A stretch of DNA of 64,000 nucleotides from Clostridium saccharobutylicum DSM 13864 (lineage in GTDB: Bacteria; Bacillota; Clostridia; Clostridiales; Clostridiaceae): contig NC_022571.1 in the NCBI RefSeq assembly GCF_000473995.1, positions 911,501 through 975,500 on the forward strand. The letters run 5' to 3'. Numbering within the stretch: position 1 is the stretch's first letter; each line of letters starts with the position of its first letter. Below the pieces are notes generated by a model, which saw nothing but the letters and a program-made list of their open reading frames with translations, did not search any database and was not told where the DNA came from. The translations under genes and the position numbers were made by a program. Shown here piece after piece: positions 54,541 to 62,643 of this stretch.

Positions 54541-55934
54541 TGGATATGAATGAAAGATTAATTAGAATACCTGTAAGAGAGCAAGATCCTAAAGTTAGAG
54601 CTAAAAATTTTGAAGAAGTTTGTATTGGATATAACGAAGAGGAAGCTACAAAAGAAGCTTCAAGATGTTTAAATTGTAAAAATCCTCAATGCGTAAAGGG
54701 ATGCCCAGTATCTATTAATATTCCTGGATTTGTTGAACATGTTAAAAATAGCGAGTTTGAAAATGCTGCAAAGGAAATTTCTAAGTATAGTGCACTACCA
54801 GCAGTATGTGGAAGAGTATGTCCACAAGAAAAGCAATGTGAAGGAAAGTGCGTACTAGGAATAAAGGGCCATGCTGTATCTATTGGTAAACTTGAAAGAT
54901 TTACAGCAGATTGGGCAGCGTCACATAATGTTGATTTAAGTGAAACAGAAGCTAAAAATGGAATTAAGGTGGCTGTTATAGGAAGTGGTCCATCAGGATT
55001 AACTTGTGCTGGAGATTTGGCTAAAAGAGGATATGATGTTACTATATTTGAAGCACTTCACAAGGCTGGCGGAGTTTTAGAATATGGTATTCCAGAATTT
55101 AGACTTCCAAAAGAAAAAGTCGTTAAAAATGAAGTCGAAAACATTAAAAAGTTAGGTGTTAAAATAGAAACTAATGTTATCATAGGAAGAACAATAACTA
55201 TAGATGAATTGTTTGAAGATGAAGGATTTAAAGCAGTATTTATAGGATCTGGTGCAGGACTTCCAAGATTTATGGGGATAGATGGAGAAAATGCAAACGG
55301 AGTATTCTCAGCAAATGAATTTTTAACTAGAGTTAACTTAATGAAAGCTGCAGTAGAAGGATATGATACACCAGTTAGAGCTGGTAAAAAAGTTGCAATA
55401 GTTGGTGGTGGAAATGTTGCTATGGATGCAGCAAGAACAGCATTAAGACTAGGTGCAGAGAGTCATATTGTTTATAGAAGAGGAGAATCTGAACTTCCGG
55501 CAAGAGCAGAAGAAGTACATCATGCTAAAGAAGAAGGTGTAATCTTTGATTTATTAACAAATCCAAAAGAAATTTTAGTGGATGAAAACGGATGGGTTAA
55601 AGGAATGAAGTGCATAAGAATGGAACTTGGTGAACCAGATCCATCTGGAAGAAGAAGTCCAATTGAAGTTGAAGGGTCTGAATTTATTATGGATTTAGAT
55701 ACTGTAATAATGTCTCTTGGAACATCACCAAATCCATTAATTTCATCAACAACTAATGGATTAGAAATTAATAAGAGAAGATGTATTGTGGCAGAAGAAG
55801 AAACAGGATTAACTACAAAAGAAGCAGTTTATGCTGGTGGAGATGCAGTAACAGGAGCAGCAACAGTAATTTTAGCTATGGGTGCTGGTAAAAAAGCTGC
55901 AGCAGCTATTGATGAATATTTACAAAGTAAGTAG
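54540..55934 (+). CDS. nfnB: NADH-dependent ferredoxin:NADP+ oxidoreductase, large subunit
   Basis: The 464-residue GltD-like flavoprotein has N-terminal cysteine motifs for two Fe4S4 clusters (CLNCKNPQCVKGCP and CGRVCPQEKQCEGKC). An FAD site (VAVIGSGPSGLTCAGDLA) and an NADP site (VAIVGGGNVAMDAARTALRLG) follow, then the closing YAGGDAVTGAATV. The ATG shares its A with the nfnA stop, so translation is coupled. Confidence 0.93.
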   Translation: MDMNERLIRIPVREQDPKVRAKNFEEVCIGYNEEEATKEASRCLNCKNPQCVKGCPVSINIPGFVEHVKNSEFENAAKEISKYSALPAVCGRVCPQEKQCEGKCVLGIKGHAVSIGKLERFTADWAASHNVDLSETEAKNGIKVAVIGSGPSGLTCAGDLAKRGYDVTIFEALHKAGGVLEYGIPEFRLPKEKVVKNEVENIKKLGVKIETNVIIGRTITIDELFEDEGFKAVFIGSGAGLPRFMGIDGENANGVFSANEFLTRVNLMKAAVEGYDTPVRAGKKVAIVGGGNVAMDAARTALRLGAESHIVYRRGESELPARAEEVHHAKEEGVIFDLLTNPKEILVDENGWVKGMKCIRMELGEPDPSGRRSPIEVEGSEFIMDLDTVIMSLGTSPNPLISSTTNGLEINKRRCIVAEEETGLTTKEAVYAGGDAVTGAATVILAMGAGKKAAAAIDEYLQSK

Positions 55935-55986
55935 AATATCATGAATTTCTAAATTGATACTTTATAAAACAAAAAAATAGATATTA

Positions 55987-56020
55987 AGGAGCCTTAAAAT
56001 TAAGCTTTTAAGGCTCTTAT
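55987..56020 (+). terminator. Terminator of nfnAB
   Basis: GAGCCTTAAAA and TTTTAAGGCTC pair around a 6-base loop, followed by TTAT. Confidence 0.65.
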
Positions 56021-56107
56021 GCATATGAAAGAAAATAACAAGTTCAAAATGTCATGATTAAAAATAATCTTGGCAGATGGAATTGTTATTTTTTTGAATG
56101 TGCCTTA
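56021..56107. repeat. Family 1 inverted-repeat element
   Basis: The left side has GAAAGAAAATAACAAGTTC; the right ends GAATTGTTATTTTTTTGAATGTGCCTTA. Arms around CAAGTTC and GAATTG pair. It lies directly after the nfnB terminator. Confidence 0.65.
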
Positions 56108-56267
56108 TTGCATACATGGTTAATTAGAAGTATAATAATCAAATGAAATGTTTTCTATACTATCATATCAATAATTCAAATCAACAGTGCTTTCTCAGTT
56201 ATTATAACAATTTACCAATAAGCTATGAATGAATGTGAACGAATTTGATTTTTTTTGAATTTTTTCT

Positions 56268-56296
56268 TTGACAAATTTAAATTTGTATTATAGAAT
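56268..56296 (+). promoter_or_regulatory. Promoter of the YczE-like gene, with long leader
   Basis: TTGACA, a 17-base spacer and TAGAAT. The transcript would carry a leader of about 125 bases that contains ATATAG-CG / CGAG-TTATAT pairing near 56372-56398. The leader is long for a plain gene, but I recognise no known riboswitch. Confidence 0.5.
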
Positions 56297-56429
56297 ATAC
56301 TCTAGACAGTAAATAAAGATAATTATCTCATAGTCTTATGTACAAACATTTACATCAAGGGGCGAAGCAGATATAGCGCGATAACACGAGTTATATATTA
56401 GAAGTAATAAATTTTAAAGAGAAGGAAGA

Positions 56430-57161
56430 ATGAAAGTGAACAAAGCAATTAACCTAATTAAAAGACTAATTTTATTTTTCGTTGGAATGAGTATAATTCA
56501 GTTCGGTGTAGCACTATTTTTAAAGACTAATATTGGTTCTGATACTTTTACAGTTTTTACACAAGGATTAGCGTCTACATTAGACAAAACTGAATTAAGA
56601 AATTTTGGACTAGTTAAATTTATAGCAGGAAAACCAGAAGTAACACCAGGCGTAGCTAACATGATAATTTTAGTTGTATTATTTACAGCAATAATTTGCA
56701 TTGAAAGAAAACGTATAAACATAGGAACATTAATTTGTGTTGTAGGGGTTGGACCTATTATTGACCTTGGTGTAAAGGTTGTATCGTTATTCCCAGTGGA
56801 TTCTTATAATTATTTTGTAAGAGCATTATTAGTTGTATTTGGATGTTTTATAATTGCAGTAGGATTTTCAGTTTTATCAGCTACTAATGTAGGTGTTGCA
56901 CCAAATGATATTGTTCCATTTATAATACAAGATAAAACTAAAGTTCAATATCGTTGGATTAGAATAACACTAGATGCAGGATATTTAATTATAGGATTTT
57001 TATTAGGTGGAAAAGTTGGAGTTGGTACGGTAATATCAATGGTAGCAATAGGACCATTTATACAATTCTGTCTTCCATACGGAGAAAAATTCGTAAATAT
57101 GCTAACAGGACAAGCTAAAGAACAAAACGAAGATGATAGCGAAGTAGCTGTTCAAGCTTAA
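56430..57161 (+). CDS. YczE/YitT-like membrane protein
   Basis: The 243-residue protein has about five to six hydrophobic helices. Its opening, RLILFFVGMSIIQFGVALFLKTNIGSDTFTVF, is typical of the YczE/YyaS group. An internal repeat, FSVLSATNVGVAPNDIVPF, and a charged C-terminal tail follow. Function of the family is unknown. AAGGAAG precedes the ATG. Its terminator hairpin has been split by the IS element that follows. Confidence 0.8.
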   Translation: MKVNKAINLIKRLILFFVGMSIIQFGVALFLKTNIGSDTFTVFTQGLASTLDKTELRNFGLVKFIAGKPEVTPGVANMIILVVLFTAIICIERKRINIGTLICVVGVGPIIDLGVKVVSLFPVDSYNYFVRALLVVFGCFIIAVGFSVLSATNVGVAPNDIVPFIIQDKTKVQYRWIRITLDAGYLIIGFLLGGKVGVGTVISMVAIGPFIQFCLPYGEKFVNMLTGQAKEQNEDDSEVAVQA

Positions 57162-57266
57162 AATATATTTAATGTATAATCAAAAAAGTAGTTGCTAAAA
57201 TGATATGCTCCCTTTATAGTAGACAGTTAAAATAATAAAACTGTTTCTATAAAGGGGGTGTTTTTT

Positions 57267-57947
57267 ATGGGCAGAAAAGAAAAAGTTTCTATTGAAGAAA
57301 AGCTAAGAGTTATTAAATCTTACCTATCAGGTGAAAAAAGTGCTGCACAAATATGTTCTGATTTTAGCATCCATAATCAATCATTTAGGAATTGGATTCG
57401 TAAGTATAATATGAATGGTGAAAACGGATTAGTTGTTACTCATAAAAATAAAATTTATTCAGAAGAAATCAAATATATGGCAATTCATGATTATCTTGAT
57501 GGCAACGGTTCATTGGAAAATATATGCACTAAATATGAAATTCCATCAATTTATAGTCTCCAACAATGGATTAAGAAGTATAATAGTCATAAGATATTTA
57601 AATCTCACAATAAGCAAGGGGATAGAATTATGACTAATGGAAGAAAAACCACTTATGAAGAAAGAATTGAGATTGTTGCATTCTGCATTTCGAATAATGA
57701 TGATTATCAAGCCACTGCTGATAAATTTAAGGTTTCTTATCAACAAGTTTATACATGGGTAAGAAAATATAAATCTAATGGATATGAAGAGTTAATGGAC
57801 CGTCGCGGTAAGCGTAAAGAGCCTGAGGAGCTTACTGAGTCTGATAAATTATCAGCACAACTAAAACTTATTGAAGCAGAAAATAGACGTTTAAAGATGG
57901 AGAATGATTTCTTAAAAAAATTGAAGGAAGTAGAAAGAAGGCGATAA
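57267..57947 (+). CDS. IS3-family transposase orfA (HTH protein)
   Basis: The product is about 226 residues, with two or three helix-turn-helix units (EKLRVIKSYLSGEKSAAQICSDF; ERIEIVAFCISNNDDYQATADKFKVSYQQVYTWVRKY). A C-terminal coiled coil follows (LSAQLKLIEAENRRLKMENDFLKKL). It binds the IS ends. The ATG at 57267 follows AAAGGGGG; the GTG at 57258 is inside that site. Near the end, the slippery run A-AAA-AAA at 57914-57920 allows a -1 shift into orfB. Confidence 0.9.
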   Translation: MGRKEKVSIEEKLRVIKSYLSGEKSAAQICSDFSIHNQSFRNWIRKYNMNGENGLVVTHKNKIYSEEIKYMAIHDYLDGNGSLENICTKYEIPSIYSLQQWIKKYNSHKIFKSHNKQGDRIMTNGRKTTYEERIEIVAFCISNNDDYQATADKFKVSYQQVYTWVRKYKSNGYEELMDRRGKRKEPEELTESDKLSAQLKLIEAENRRLKMENDFLKKLKEVERRR

Positions 57948-58834
57948 GCACTAGAATCATCCAAGAATATAAATATATTTCTATAAAAGAATTACATGAG
58001 GAAAATGGCTATCCAATAGCTGATTTATGCAATTTAGCTAGTATTGCACGATCATCTTACTACAAATGGATTAACCGTTCAGAGACTGAATTAGATAAAG
58101 AGAATTCAATAATACTAAAAGAAATTGTTAAGCTTTATGAAGATGTACATGGTATCTATGGATACCGTCGGATAACAATGAATATAAATCGACTTCTTAA
58201 TAAACAGTATAATCATAAACGAATTTATAGATTAATGAAGTCTATTAACATGAAATCAGTTATAAGAAAAAAGAGAAAGTCTTATCTACAAAGTACTCCA
58301 CAAATAACGGCAGAAAACAAATTAAATAGAGAATTCTATGCAAAGAAACCAAATGAAAAATGGTTAACAGATGTTACTGAGTTTAAGATACTTAATGGTC
58401 AAAAGGCTTACCTCAGTGCAATATTTGATTTATCTGATAAAAGCATTATTTCTTATGTGGTCGGTCACTCAAATAACAATCAACTTGTTTTTGATACACT
58501 TGACTTAGCAGTAATTGCTAATCCGACTGCAAAGCCACTTTTTCATAGTGATAGGGGATTTCAATATACTAATAGAACTTTCAAGGCTAAACTTGATAAG
58601 ATTAATGCAACTCAAAGCATGTCACGTGTCAGTAGGTGTATCGACAACGGACCAATGGAAGGTTTTTGGGGAACTCTCAAATGCGAGATGTATTATTTGC
58701 AAAAATTTTATACTTATGAAGAATTAAGACAAGCGATTGATGATTACATAGTATTTTATAATACAAAGAGGTTACAGAAAAATTTAAAAGGTCTGACTCC
58801 AATTGAATATCGAAATCAGACCTTAGCTTCATAA
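57920..58834 (+). CDS. IS3-family transposase orfB (DDE integrase), reached by -1 frameshift
   Basis: The frame from 57920 reads IEGSRKKAISTRIIQEYKY and continues through an IS3 HTH_21 segment (IARSSYYKWINR, HGIYGYRRI). The rve DDE domain follows: WLTDVTEF (first Asp), LFHSDRGFQYT (second Asp), and NGPMEGFWGTLKCE (Glu). The frame is open without its own good start, so it is made as an OrfAB fusion. The ATG at 58178 is internal. All three catalytic residues are present, so the element may be active. Confidence 0.9.
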   Translation: MEGSRKKAISTRIIQEYKYISIKELHEENGYPIADLCNLASIARSSYYKWINRSETELDKENSIILKEIVKLYEDVHGIYGYRRITMNINRLLNKQYNHKRIYRLMKSINMKSVIRKKRKSYLQSTPQITAENKLNREFYAKKPNEKWLTDVTEFKILNGQKAYLSAIFDLSDKSIISYVVGHSNNNQLVFDTLDLAVIANPTAKPLFHSDRGFQYTNRTFKAKLDKINATQSMSRVSRCIDNGPMEGFWGTLKCEMYYLQKFYTYEELRQAIDDYIVFYNTKRLQKNLKGLTPIEYRNQTLAS

Positions 58835-58877
58835 TTTTTTTATTTTTTCATCTGTCTACTTGACAGGGGGCAGTTCA

Positions 58878-58898
58878 AAATGGCAGCTACTTTTATTT
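58878..58898 (+). terminator. Right arm of the terminator split by the IS
   Basis: The sequence after the IS, TGGCAGCTACTTTTATTT, complements AAAAGTAGTTGC at 57185-57196 just left of the IS. Joined, they would form a 12-base stem (one G-U pair) with a loop of a few bases and a T-run, 22 bases after the YczE-like stop. Confidence 0.75.
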
Positions 58899-58915
58899 AT
58901 TCAAAATTATGTTAT

Positions 58916-58944
58916 TTGACAATGCATTTATAATGCTATATAAT
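58916..58944 (+). promoter_or_regulatory. Consensus promoter of the tmRNA gene
   Basis: TTGACA, a 17-base spacer and TATAAT: a perfect consensus. It lies about 60 bases before the mature 5' end, leaving a short leader to be processed. Confidence 0.85.
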
Positions 58945-59004
58945 TTACAATACAAGGTGAACATTCTTTGAAAAGTGAATATGTTATTAAACCATCTTAA
59001 ACCT

Positions 59005-59363
59005 GGGGGCGTTTTGGCTTCGACGGGGGCGGGATCGGGTTTGTTAAGCGAGTCGAGGGAAGCATGTGTCCTCGTTAATAAAGTATGCATTAAATGTAAA
59101 CGCAGAAGACAATTTTGCATTAGCAGCTTAGTTTAATAGCTGTTCATCAGCCCGGGTTGCCTACGGCTCGGATCACTGGTGTCATTTAAGTGGGAAACGA
59201 AGTTTAGCAAAGCTTTGAGCTAAAGGGGTATTTATGAAGCTACCGGAAAGTATAGCCTGCCTAAGGGCGCTGCTTTTGGGGAATCTTAAAACTTAGACTG
59301 CACTCGGAGAAAGACAAATTCAGCTGCTTTCGGACAGGGGTTCGATACCCCTCGCCTCCACCA
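59005..59363 (+). ncRNA. ssrA: Transfer-messenger RNA
   Basis: The gene begins GGGGGCGTTTTGGCTTCGAC and ends GGTTCGATACCCCTCGCCTCC-ACCA. The 5' GGGGGCG pairs with 3' CGCCTCC to form the tRNA-like acceptor stem. The resume codon GCA at 59102 opens the tag AEDNFALAA, followed by TAG (59102-59131). It rescues stalled ribosomes and marks their products for proteolysis. Its 3' end is partly repeated at 61447, the mark of an integration event. Confidence 0.97.
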
Positions 59364-59364
59364 T
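59352..59364 (+). repeat. Putative attL in the tmRNA 3' end
   Basis: TCGCCTCCACCAT here is repeated exactly at 61447-61459. tmRNA 3' ends are common integration sites, and this copy keeps the gene intact. Confidence 0.7.
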
Positions 59365-59365
59365 G

Positions 59366-59410
59366 AAACCCACGAAAATCTAAAATTTGGATTTTCGTGG
59401 GTTTATTTTT
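59366..59410 (+). terminator. Terminator downstream of tmRNA
   Basis: AAACCCACGAAAATC and GATTTTCGTGGGTTT form a perfect 15-base stem followed by ATTTTTATTT. It lies inside the putative island, so it was brought in with it. Confidence 0.85.
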
Positions 59411-59519
59411 ATTTATGACTAGTGTAATATAAAAATAGATTATTCCATATTATACAAATGAAAATATAAATTTAAAAATAGTTATAGAATATAAATAATA
59501 TTTATGAGGAGTGAAGAAT

Positions 59520-60413
59520 ATGGCTAGAAAACGTTCAGCTTTATATAGTATAGCCAAAGAAATAGAAAGAGCAAATAAAAGAGCTATTGCTGAACAAAAT
59601 AGAATTAACAGGCAAATAGAAAGAGAAAGAAGAGCTTTTGAGAGAGAGCAAAAAGCATTAGAAAGACAAAATGCCCTTTTAGAAAAAGAAAATGCAATAA
59701 AGTATGCAGAAATATTAACAAAGGAAGCAGAAAATAAAAGATATATTATAAATAATTTGTTAAAAAATATTTATAAAAGAAAGATAAGGTTTAATTGGGA
59801 AAAGTATAAAGATTATTCGAAATTTAAAGAGGTTTTAGTTCAAGAAGACGTTCCTCTAAAACCTAATGAAGATAAATATAAAACAAAAAAATCACTAATT
59901 AATTTATTGATACCATCTAGAAAAAGAAAAGAAGAAGAAAAGCTTAAAGAAAAGCTAGAGTTTGAATTACAAAATTGGAAAAATGATTGTAAGAGAATAG
60001 AAGAAGGAAATAAATTAAGGAAAGATGAATGGTTAGATAAAAAAAGTGAATTTGAAAAACAGCAAGATTCAATTAATACTCATCAAGATGAGATAAAAAA
60101 GAGATTTGAGAACGGGGAGATAGATGGGATAGAATTCTTTTTTAATGAAGTGCTAAACAGCAATAATTATCCGGAGTATTTCAATTTAGACTGGGAAATA
60201 GAATATAATAATTTAAATAAAATGTTAATTATCGAATATGAGCTTCCTAAAAAATCAGATATTCCAAACTTGAAACAAGTGCAATATATTCAAACAAGAA
60301 AGGAATATAAGGAAACATATATTAAAGAATCAGAAATAAATAAAATTTATGAAGAAGCATTATATCAATTATGCTTATGTGTAAATTATGTATATATAGC
60401 ATGGATAATTTAG
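59520..60413 (+). pseudogene. N-terminal half of a frameshifted Mrr-type restriction endonuclease
   Basis: The part is about 297 residues. It opens with a long Arg/Glu-rich coiled coil (residues 10-70), followed by a second charged helical region and the stretch KIYEEALYQLCL. Related full-length endonucleases continue from that point directly into the part found in another frame at about 60400. Here the frame runs on for 11 residues and stops. GAGGAG lies 9 bases before the ATG at 59520. It is one gene with the next entry, broken by a lost base near 60380-60405. Confidence 0.75.
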
Positions 60414-61114
60414 GTTATATAGAAGGTATAGTATTTAATGGATATTTAACAGATATAAATAAAAGTAATGGTATAGAAGAAACAAAATGTTTAATATCAT
60501 TACAAACTGAAAAATCAAAATTTATGAAAATTAATTTGGGAAATGTAGATGCAAAATTATGTTTTAAGAGTCTAAAAGGAATTGCAGGTGCAAAGTTAAG
60601 TGATTTGGTTGCAGTTGCACCAATAATTAATATAAATAATAGTGATAAAAGATTTATTGAATCACGTGAAATAGGAAATTCAATAAATGGATATAATCTT
60701 GCTTTAATGCATTGGGAAGATTTTGAATATTTAATTAGAGAAGTATTTGAAAAAGAGTTTTCAAAAGAAGGAGCAGAGGTAAAAATAACTCAGGCAAGTA
60801 GAGATGGAGGTGTAGATGCTATAATATTTGATCCAGATCCAATAAAGGGTGGAAAATATATAGTACAGGCCAAAAGATATACTAATATAGTAGGAGTTTC
60901 TGCTGTAAGAGATTTATATGGAACTGTTATGAATGAAGGTGCATCAAAAGGAATTTTAGTTACAACGTCTGATTATGGTAGAGATTCATATGAATTTGCA
61001 AAAAATAAGCCAATAACCTTATTAAATGGAGCTAATTTATTACATATATTAGAGAAACATGGATATGAGGCTAGAATAGATTTAAGTGAGGCTAAAATTT
61101 ATATGAATTCATAG
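60371..61114 (+). pseudogene. C-terminal catalytic half of the Mrr-type restriction endonuclease
   Basis: The coding sequence resumes about 60402 (SMDNLGYIEGIVFNGY) and holds the Mrr catalytic domain. The domain has NLALMHWEDFEYLIREVFEKEF, the metal-binding Asp in ASRDGGVDAIIFD, the QAKRY motif, and ILVTTSDYGRDSYEFA. Active residues are all present. Without the N-terminal half in frame, activity is doubtful unless a ribosomal shift or a sequencing error is involved. Such enzymes cut modified or foreign DNA. Confidence 0.75.
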
Positions 61115-61167
61115 CGTTCGTATTAATTAGAAATATATAGGTGTGTCAAGCATAGAGGTTGTAGAAC

Positions 61168-61392
61168 ATGTGTTATCTAATAGCAAAGAAATTTAATGAA
61201 GAAGGCAGTTTAGTATTAGAAGTTGAGCAACGAAAAAGATTAGCATCATTATCTAAATATTTAACATTAACAACATTAGAACGTGGTGTTCAAATAGTAA
61301 CATTAAATGACTTAGAAAGTTTTAAGGAATATTCTCCATATACATTGGTAAATGATGAAGTTGATTTTATAAGTAAAGTTGTTAATATGTAA
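61168..61392 (+). CDS. Small DUF6718-like protein
   Basis: The product is 74 residues (MCYLIAKKFNEEGSLVLEVEQ...), soluble, similar to the small DUF6718 proteins I recall from Firmicute accessory regions. AGAGG lies 9 bases before the ATG. Function is unknown. It is the last gene before the right copy of the tmRNA end. Confidence 0.55.
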   Translation: MCYLIAKKFNEEGSLVLEVEQRKRLASLSKYLTLTTLERGVQIVTLNDLESFKEYSPYTLVNDEVDFISKVVNM

Positions 61393-61446
61393 TATATTGA
61401 GACTAAAAAGAGATGAAATTTATTGGTGGATTTCAAAGGTCACGCT

Positions 61447-61459
61447 TCGCCTCCACCAT
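61447..61459 (+). repeat. Putative attR, second copy of the tmRNA end
   Basis: TCGCCTCCACCAT repeats 59352-59364 with no tRNA-like structure around it. The two copies bracket 2.1 kb holding the endonuclease and the DUF6718-like gene. Confidence 0.7.
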
Positions 61460-61522
61460 AAAAAACACGATCATTTGTATGTGGCTTAAATAGCTGCTTA
61501 CAGGTGGTCGTGTTTTTTATGG
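61458..61522 (+). terminator. Hairpin next to attR, probably the original tmRNA terminator
   Basis: ATAAAAAACACGATCA and TGGTCGTGTTTTTTAT flank a 31-base interior. Its place directly after the repeated tmRNA end suggests it followed the tmRNA gene before the island inserted. Confidence 0.65.
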
Positions 61523-61573
61523 TTACGGGGTAGCGTTACAATCAAACCCACAGAAATCTAAAAATCTATAATT

Positions 61574-62061
61574 GCAGAAGAAATTGATAAGAACATAAAA
61601 AAAGCAAAATAAAGCTGATAGTGAAAAGAAGGCAGTATTGCTAAAACAAATAAATAAAGTTGAAGGTCAAATTAATAATATAGTAATTGCTATAACAAAT
61701 GGATTTGTTCAAGAAGAGTTGAAAGCTAAAATGGATGAGCTTAAGAATAGGAAGAGTGAATTAGAAGCTAAGTTGTTAGAAATTGAGGATAAAGACATTA
61801 ATCAAATCGTAACAGAAGCAGATGTAAGAAGCTTGTTAAGCAATTTTAGTGGCTATGTAATTAGCAGGAATGTTCCAGAATGCAAAAATTCATAAGAGAC
61901 TTTGTAAAAGAAGTCATAGTGTATAAAGAACACATTGAAGTTATCTTCAATGTGTCTTTTTCTTTGCTCAAAAATAACGAAGGAGTTAAAGTTTTAACCC
62001 AAATTAGAAGGTATGATTTGTATGAGAGATATAGTCTGAGTTTCTATATTAAAGTAAGTTA
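61574..62061 (+). pseudogene. C-terminal remnant of a large serine recombinase
   Basis: Broken frames encode the end of a serine recombinase. There is a coiled coil (LLKQINKVEGQINNIVIAITNGF, KMDELKNRKSELEAKL), then, after a one-base loss near 61881, the typical tail MQKFIRDFVKEVIVYKEHIEVIFNV. The resolvase catalytic domain is absent. It lies just outside the right tmRNA repeat. A stretch AAACCCAC-GAAATCTAAAAA at 61554 resembles the sequence after the tmRNA, so it is probably left from another integration at the same site. Confidence 0.7.
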
Positions 62062-62171
62062 ACTCGATATATTTATTTAGGTTCCTATTATATTAAAAAT
62101 TTATCATATGGACAAAATATGTCCGTATGGTAGTGATATATTTTAAGCATGTATATTGGAGGTATTGATAA

Positions 62172-62561
62172 ATGGATATGTTAGATCAAGAATTTAATTA
62201 TGTATATGAAATAAAAGATAACAACATGCATAACAATAATAGATGCTTAATTAAGAGTGAAATTAAACCAGAGGATATGAAAAACTTAATATTTTATATT
62301 CAATACAAGTATCAGAGCATTATTCCACAATCAGTATTAACAAGAGGTGAGATTAAAGAATTATTAATAAAGTGTTATGAAGTAGAGAATATTGATGATG
62401 TAAATACTGATGATATTATAAATTTACAAGAGAATTTTAAAAAATATTTTAATAAAGAAAAAGGGAAGAGCATAATTAATAATTTTTCTATATATGAAAT
62501 CAAGGGATTAATACTAGAATTACAGAAAATAGTGTACTTAACAATAGAAATGTGGAGATGA
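62172..62561 (+). CDS. Hypothetical protein
   Basis: The product is 129 residues, acidic and Asn/Lys-rich, probably helical, without membrane segment or signal. GGAGG lies 10 bases before the ATG. A short palindrome (GGACAAAATATGTCC) sits about 70 bases upstream and could be an operator. I do not recognise a family. It lies 82 bases before a WYL regulator. Confidence 0.6.
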   Translation: MDMLDQEFNYVYEIKDNNMHNNNRCLIKSEIKPEDMKNLIFYIQYKYQSIIPQSVLTRGEIKELLIKCYEVENIDDVNTDDIINLQENFKKYFNKEKGKSIINNFSIYEIKGLILELQKIVYLTIEMWR

Positions 62562-62643
62562 TTAAATTTACTTAAAGAAAAATAAGTTAACAGTATACAA
62601 AAATTAATATTTTAAGTAAAATATTGTTGAGGGAGCAATAAAA

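Larger units (their letters stand above)
57201..58877 (+). mobile_element. IS3-family insertion sequence (IS150 group), apparently intact
   Basis: The element is 1677 bases with terminal inverted repeats. The left end is TGATATGCTCCCTTTATAGT then AGACAGTT. The right end, complemented, is TGAACTGCCCCCTGTCAAGT then AGACAGAT. Ends are TG...CA. It holds orfA and orfB in overlapping frames. A 3-base AAA flank on both sides is a possible target duplication. It has separated the two arms of the terminator of the YczE-like gene. Confidence 0.9.

Noticed and set aside
13743-56107. Dispersed repeats as a CRISPR array
   Set aside because: Copies are kilobases apart, palindromic and without regular spacers or cas genes.
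58178-58834. ATG at 58178 as start of the transposase orfB
   Set aside because: The IS3 orfB homology begins far upstream, in frame from 57920; the ATG is internal.
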